Source of the DNA: Pholis gunnellus
Lineage: Eukaryota > Chordata > Actinopteri > Perciformes > Pholidae
Direction of reading: 5' to 3'
Length of the DNA: 64,000 bases
NCBI GenBank assembly: GCA_910591455.2
Contig: OU342811.1
Location: 8,784,947 to 8,848,946, forward strand
Shown here: piece after piece, positions 61,456-64,000 of the stretch
Numbering within the stretch: position 1 is the stretch's first letter
Layout of the letters: each line of letters begins with the position of its first letter
The notes under the pieces: model-generated
Told to the model about the DNA's origin: nothing
Seen by the model: only the letters and a program-made list of their open reading frames with translations
Database searches by the model: none
Program-made: the position numbers and the translations under genes

Positions 61456-62990
61456 GAAACAAAAACACAACAGACAGGAAATACAATCATCAAACACACA
61501 AGGCCGTGACTAAATCCAGCTCAAAAAGCAGTTACATTTCTCATTTACATGTATATGTAGTGGAAAAGAGTACTGTAATACTCCAATTTTCTTACATTTT
61601 TCACTTGTCTTGGTTTCTTGCCTTCTGTTTAGGATGCAATCTCTGGACCCATTGACTATTGGCCTGATGGCAGATAAGCTTCTGGGGGGCAATAGGCTAT
61701 ATTTCTGGGGTTCCGGTGTTGCCAGTGGCTATCTGGGGCAAGACTTCTTTTTCTGTGCGCTGCTCGTTGTTTACAGTCCAATTAGCAACCCGGTGGGTTC
61801 AGATCATCGACAGACGGTGAAGGAATAGGCTGAAGGGTTTAAGAGATTTCTATGGGTGTTAGAACCATCAACTGACATGAACTCAAGCCACTGTGCTCTA
61901 AAGCCATATTTTAAAGGCCACAGGTAAGTTGTTTGATACTCAAAAGATAGATTAGGATGATGCCTTTTTAAAACAGATAATTGCTTTGTATTTTTTCCTG
62001 TAGGTCAAATTGTTACTTTAACATCTATCACTGAAAATCTTGTGTCGTTGGTAATTGGTCCTTGGCGAAGCAGTTAAGATACTTGCGTTTCTCTGGTGTC
62101 CCAACTCCCCTTGACGGATGCATTTACCAATGCCTGTTTGTGGGGCAGTCAGGTCATACTAGACTCACCATAAATACAAGCTGCTGACTGAGAAAAAACT
62201 GCACCTTGTGCTCCCAGTGGTAAGAATTCTTTTGTAGAAATAAAAAACGACATTTCTCTTGGCAGCACAAATTGCAGAAAAATAACAGTGACAGCAAACA
62301 CTAGACACACACTCAAAATGTTTATATTGTTTATACGTTAGTACAAAAGCAGTTTTAAAACACTAAAAAAAAAACATTTCATTCAGACGTTATGTCCCAT
62401 GAGTGAAATCTGTTGCAGCACTACAAACCAGCATCAGCTCAGTCACCTCTGCAACTACACCTGTTATGATGATCTCAGCCACCACACAGAGACTATGGCA
62501 GTGACGCTGCAACTAACTTGACACCATAAGGTCACTGTAGTATAGCAACTGCACAAATGAGCTATCGCCTTTCAGTTGAGTCACCTGCACATGATCCGTT
62601 TGTCAAAAGCAATGTGTAAATTGACAGCAGCAACAGCCTGCATGCAACAACAACGAAGCGATGCAACGAGTCAGATTGAATGACTCTGCTTCATGCAACA
62701 ATTCACCGCACTGAGGCCATACGTGGCTTTTCCTCTCCATAATAACAGTATCAATGACCACAACACACCTCGAAGGTATCACGGCGGACAGGCATGCCGT
62801 GCCCGTTTTACTGCACGTCTAGTCAAACCAACATCCTATTGCTGAAGGAAATCCGTTATTTTGTCAGTAGAGCTGCTGTGCAGGATGCGCATTCATGTAC
62901 TGGGATAGAAATGTCTGAACATGCACCGCTGTAGCCTATGTCCACCGTCATGCAGGCTACGTGGATGTTTTTAACCCCAGATCACTGACG
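61456..62990. other. No gene seen; DNA upstream of the CpG island
   Basis: Mixed-composition sequence without supported exons. It becomes more CpG-rich towards the right and merges into the island at about 63000. Confidence 0.5.
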
Positions 62991-62999
62991 TCTGAATGA

Positions 63000-63500
63000 A
63001 TCGACTCAAGATGCGCAACACCCCGTGTAAGAAAACGCAGCTTGTCGGCCTTTTCCACTGGACCGCTCCGGTCGCCCCAGTGCGGCAGTATCTGTCACCC
63101 CTGATAAACTTGTATGATTGAGTGACGCGGCGATGCGTGAGAAAAACGGCGCTAGGACCACGCGGAAATATGATCGGACATCGAGCGTATTATCCTCATC
63201 ATGATTAGACAGCGTGCATCCCGGTCTCCTTACATACCTGTCACAACCACCGTCGGGATCCGACTGCTTCTGTTCCGACATTGAAATCTTCATGTCTCAC
63301 ACGCCGGTGTTGCCCATCCGCGTCTCCGTATCCTGCCGCCCGTCCAAGGTCTGCCTGTCCACAGACCATGCGTGTTGTTTCCACACCGCTGAGAGGGGCG
63401 GAGCCCGCGGTCCTTGGAGACGCCGTGCAAGTGGATCGCGAGAACGCCACTTATTTATTCGCAGAGCCAATCAGCTGCGGTTCACCTCGAATCGGCATTC
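63000..63500. promoter_or_regulatory. tiam1: CpG island, candidate tiam1 main promoter
   Basis: CpG dinucleotides are much denser here than anywhere else in the window. On the minus strand there is a CCAAT element (ATTGG, 63467-63471), a TATA-like AATAAATAA at about 63450-63458, and roughly 200 nt downstream a strong splice donor at 63237. TIAM1 is the only minus-strand gene downstream, so it is the natural target. A promoter for a plus-strand neighbour beyond the window cannot be excluded. Confidence 0.5.
63238..63425 (-). other. tiam1: Candidate first (5' UTR) exon of tiam1
   Basis: The exon ends GTGACAG before the donor GTATGTAAG. It contains an ATG at 63293 (MKISMSEQKQSDPDGGCD). Spliced to the exon at 42044 this frame would meet TAG after 32 codons, so it would be an upstream frame, not an N-terminal extension. 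Confidence 0.45.
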
Positions 63501-64000
63501 AATGACGGTGTGAAATACACTGGAGCTGAAGAGTGTTTAGTTTGGGAATAACGGGAGCAAACACAGCGAAATAATCTCTTTCTTGAACCTGAACGCATCA
63601 TTTAAATGGTCTTTTGTGCATTCTGTCTGGGCATCCCACCTCCTGCAGCACACACAGTTGCTTTTTTTTTGCAGCAAATACATGCAACAAGAAATATGAT
63701 GGAGACTGAAGGCTGCACTGACTTCAGTTCTAACTGTAAAAAACAAAGGGATGATGGTTTAGCCAGCTATACAAACCAAAGCCTATCATTATCAAGATAA
63801 ATAACTATGGTTTATAATGAGACAAAGGGTATGTAGTTAAACTGCAGATTACCAATTGTGTATAGCTGTAGGTTCCACAGAGGATGCGCAATAGCTGTTT
63901 CCTAAGTGATGTTAAGAATTGATTTGATCAACACAGCGTAGTTTTGTGAGAAAGAGGTAAAAAGGTGTCAGTTCGATCCACACAAATAAAACCATTTGAT
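63501..64000. other. Upstream of CpG island, nothing recognised
   Basis: About 500 bases without a supported exon or element; several short frames on both strands, none with motifs. Confidence 0.5.

Overview
The window is vertebrate nuclear DNA, almost certainly from a teleost fish and probably a percomorph. The evidence is an interrupted gene orthologous to human TIAM1 with GT/AG introns, a head-to-tail group of intronless claudin-8-type genes, and several repeat families that I recognise from fish genomes. All recognised genes lie on the minus strand.

Layout. Positions 1-820 hold a decayed LINE reverse-transcriptase fragment on the plus strand. Positions 820-6890 contain no gene that I can support, only an old DNA-transposon relic and a microsatellite. 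Positions 6890-15345 hold four claudin genes in tandem: a claudin with a very long tail (7156-8247), a claudin with a medium tail (10118-10888), a claudin with a long N-terminal extension (12381-13271), and a fourth copy (14702-15345) broken by a 7-base gap in its first exon segment. Positions 15346-18650 appear to be intergenic.

Positions 18650-63430 are occupied by tiam1, a Rac guanine-nucleotide exchange factor. I could join 25 coding exons, all with usable splice sites and consistent phases. They form one open frame of 4,800 nt (1,599 residues plus stop), close to the 1,591 residues of human TIAM1. The domain order is N-terminal myristoylation site, PH1 with coiled-coil extension, RBD, PDZ, DH, PH2. 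A separate 23-codon exon at 28434-28502 has its own start codon, an upstream in-frame stop and a matching donor phase. It predicts a short DH-PH isoform of 645 residues made from an internal promoter. At the 5' end, a non-coding exon (41953-42044) and a CpG-rich candidate first exon with a promoter (about 63238-63480) suggest a 21-kb first intron.

Context. In human chromosome 21 the CLDN17/CLDN8 pair also lies on the downstream side of TIAM1, so this is conserved synteny with a fish-expanded claudin group. Claudins form the paracellular barrier at tight junctions, and TIAM1 activates Rac during junction assembly. The neighbourhood is therefore functionally suggestive, but nothing in the sequence proves co-regulation.

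Mobile DNA of note: a 1,152-bp hAT transposon copy with a perfect 8-bp target duplication in the large tiam1 intron, a tRNA-type SINE, other fish DNA-element relics, and a roughly 0.9-kb degenerate minisatellite near 58.5-59.4 kb. I found no wholly new system. The most interesting items are the short tiam1 isoform exon, the modified claudin termini and the broken fourth claudin.
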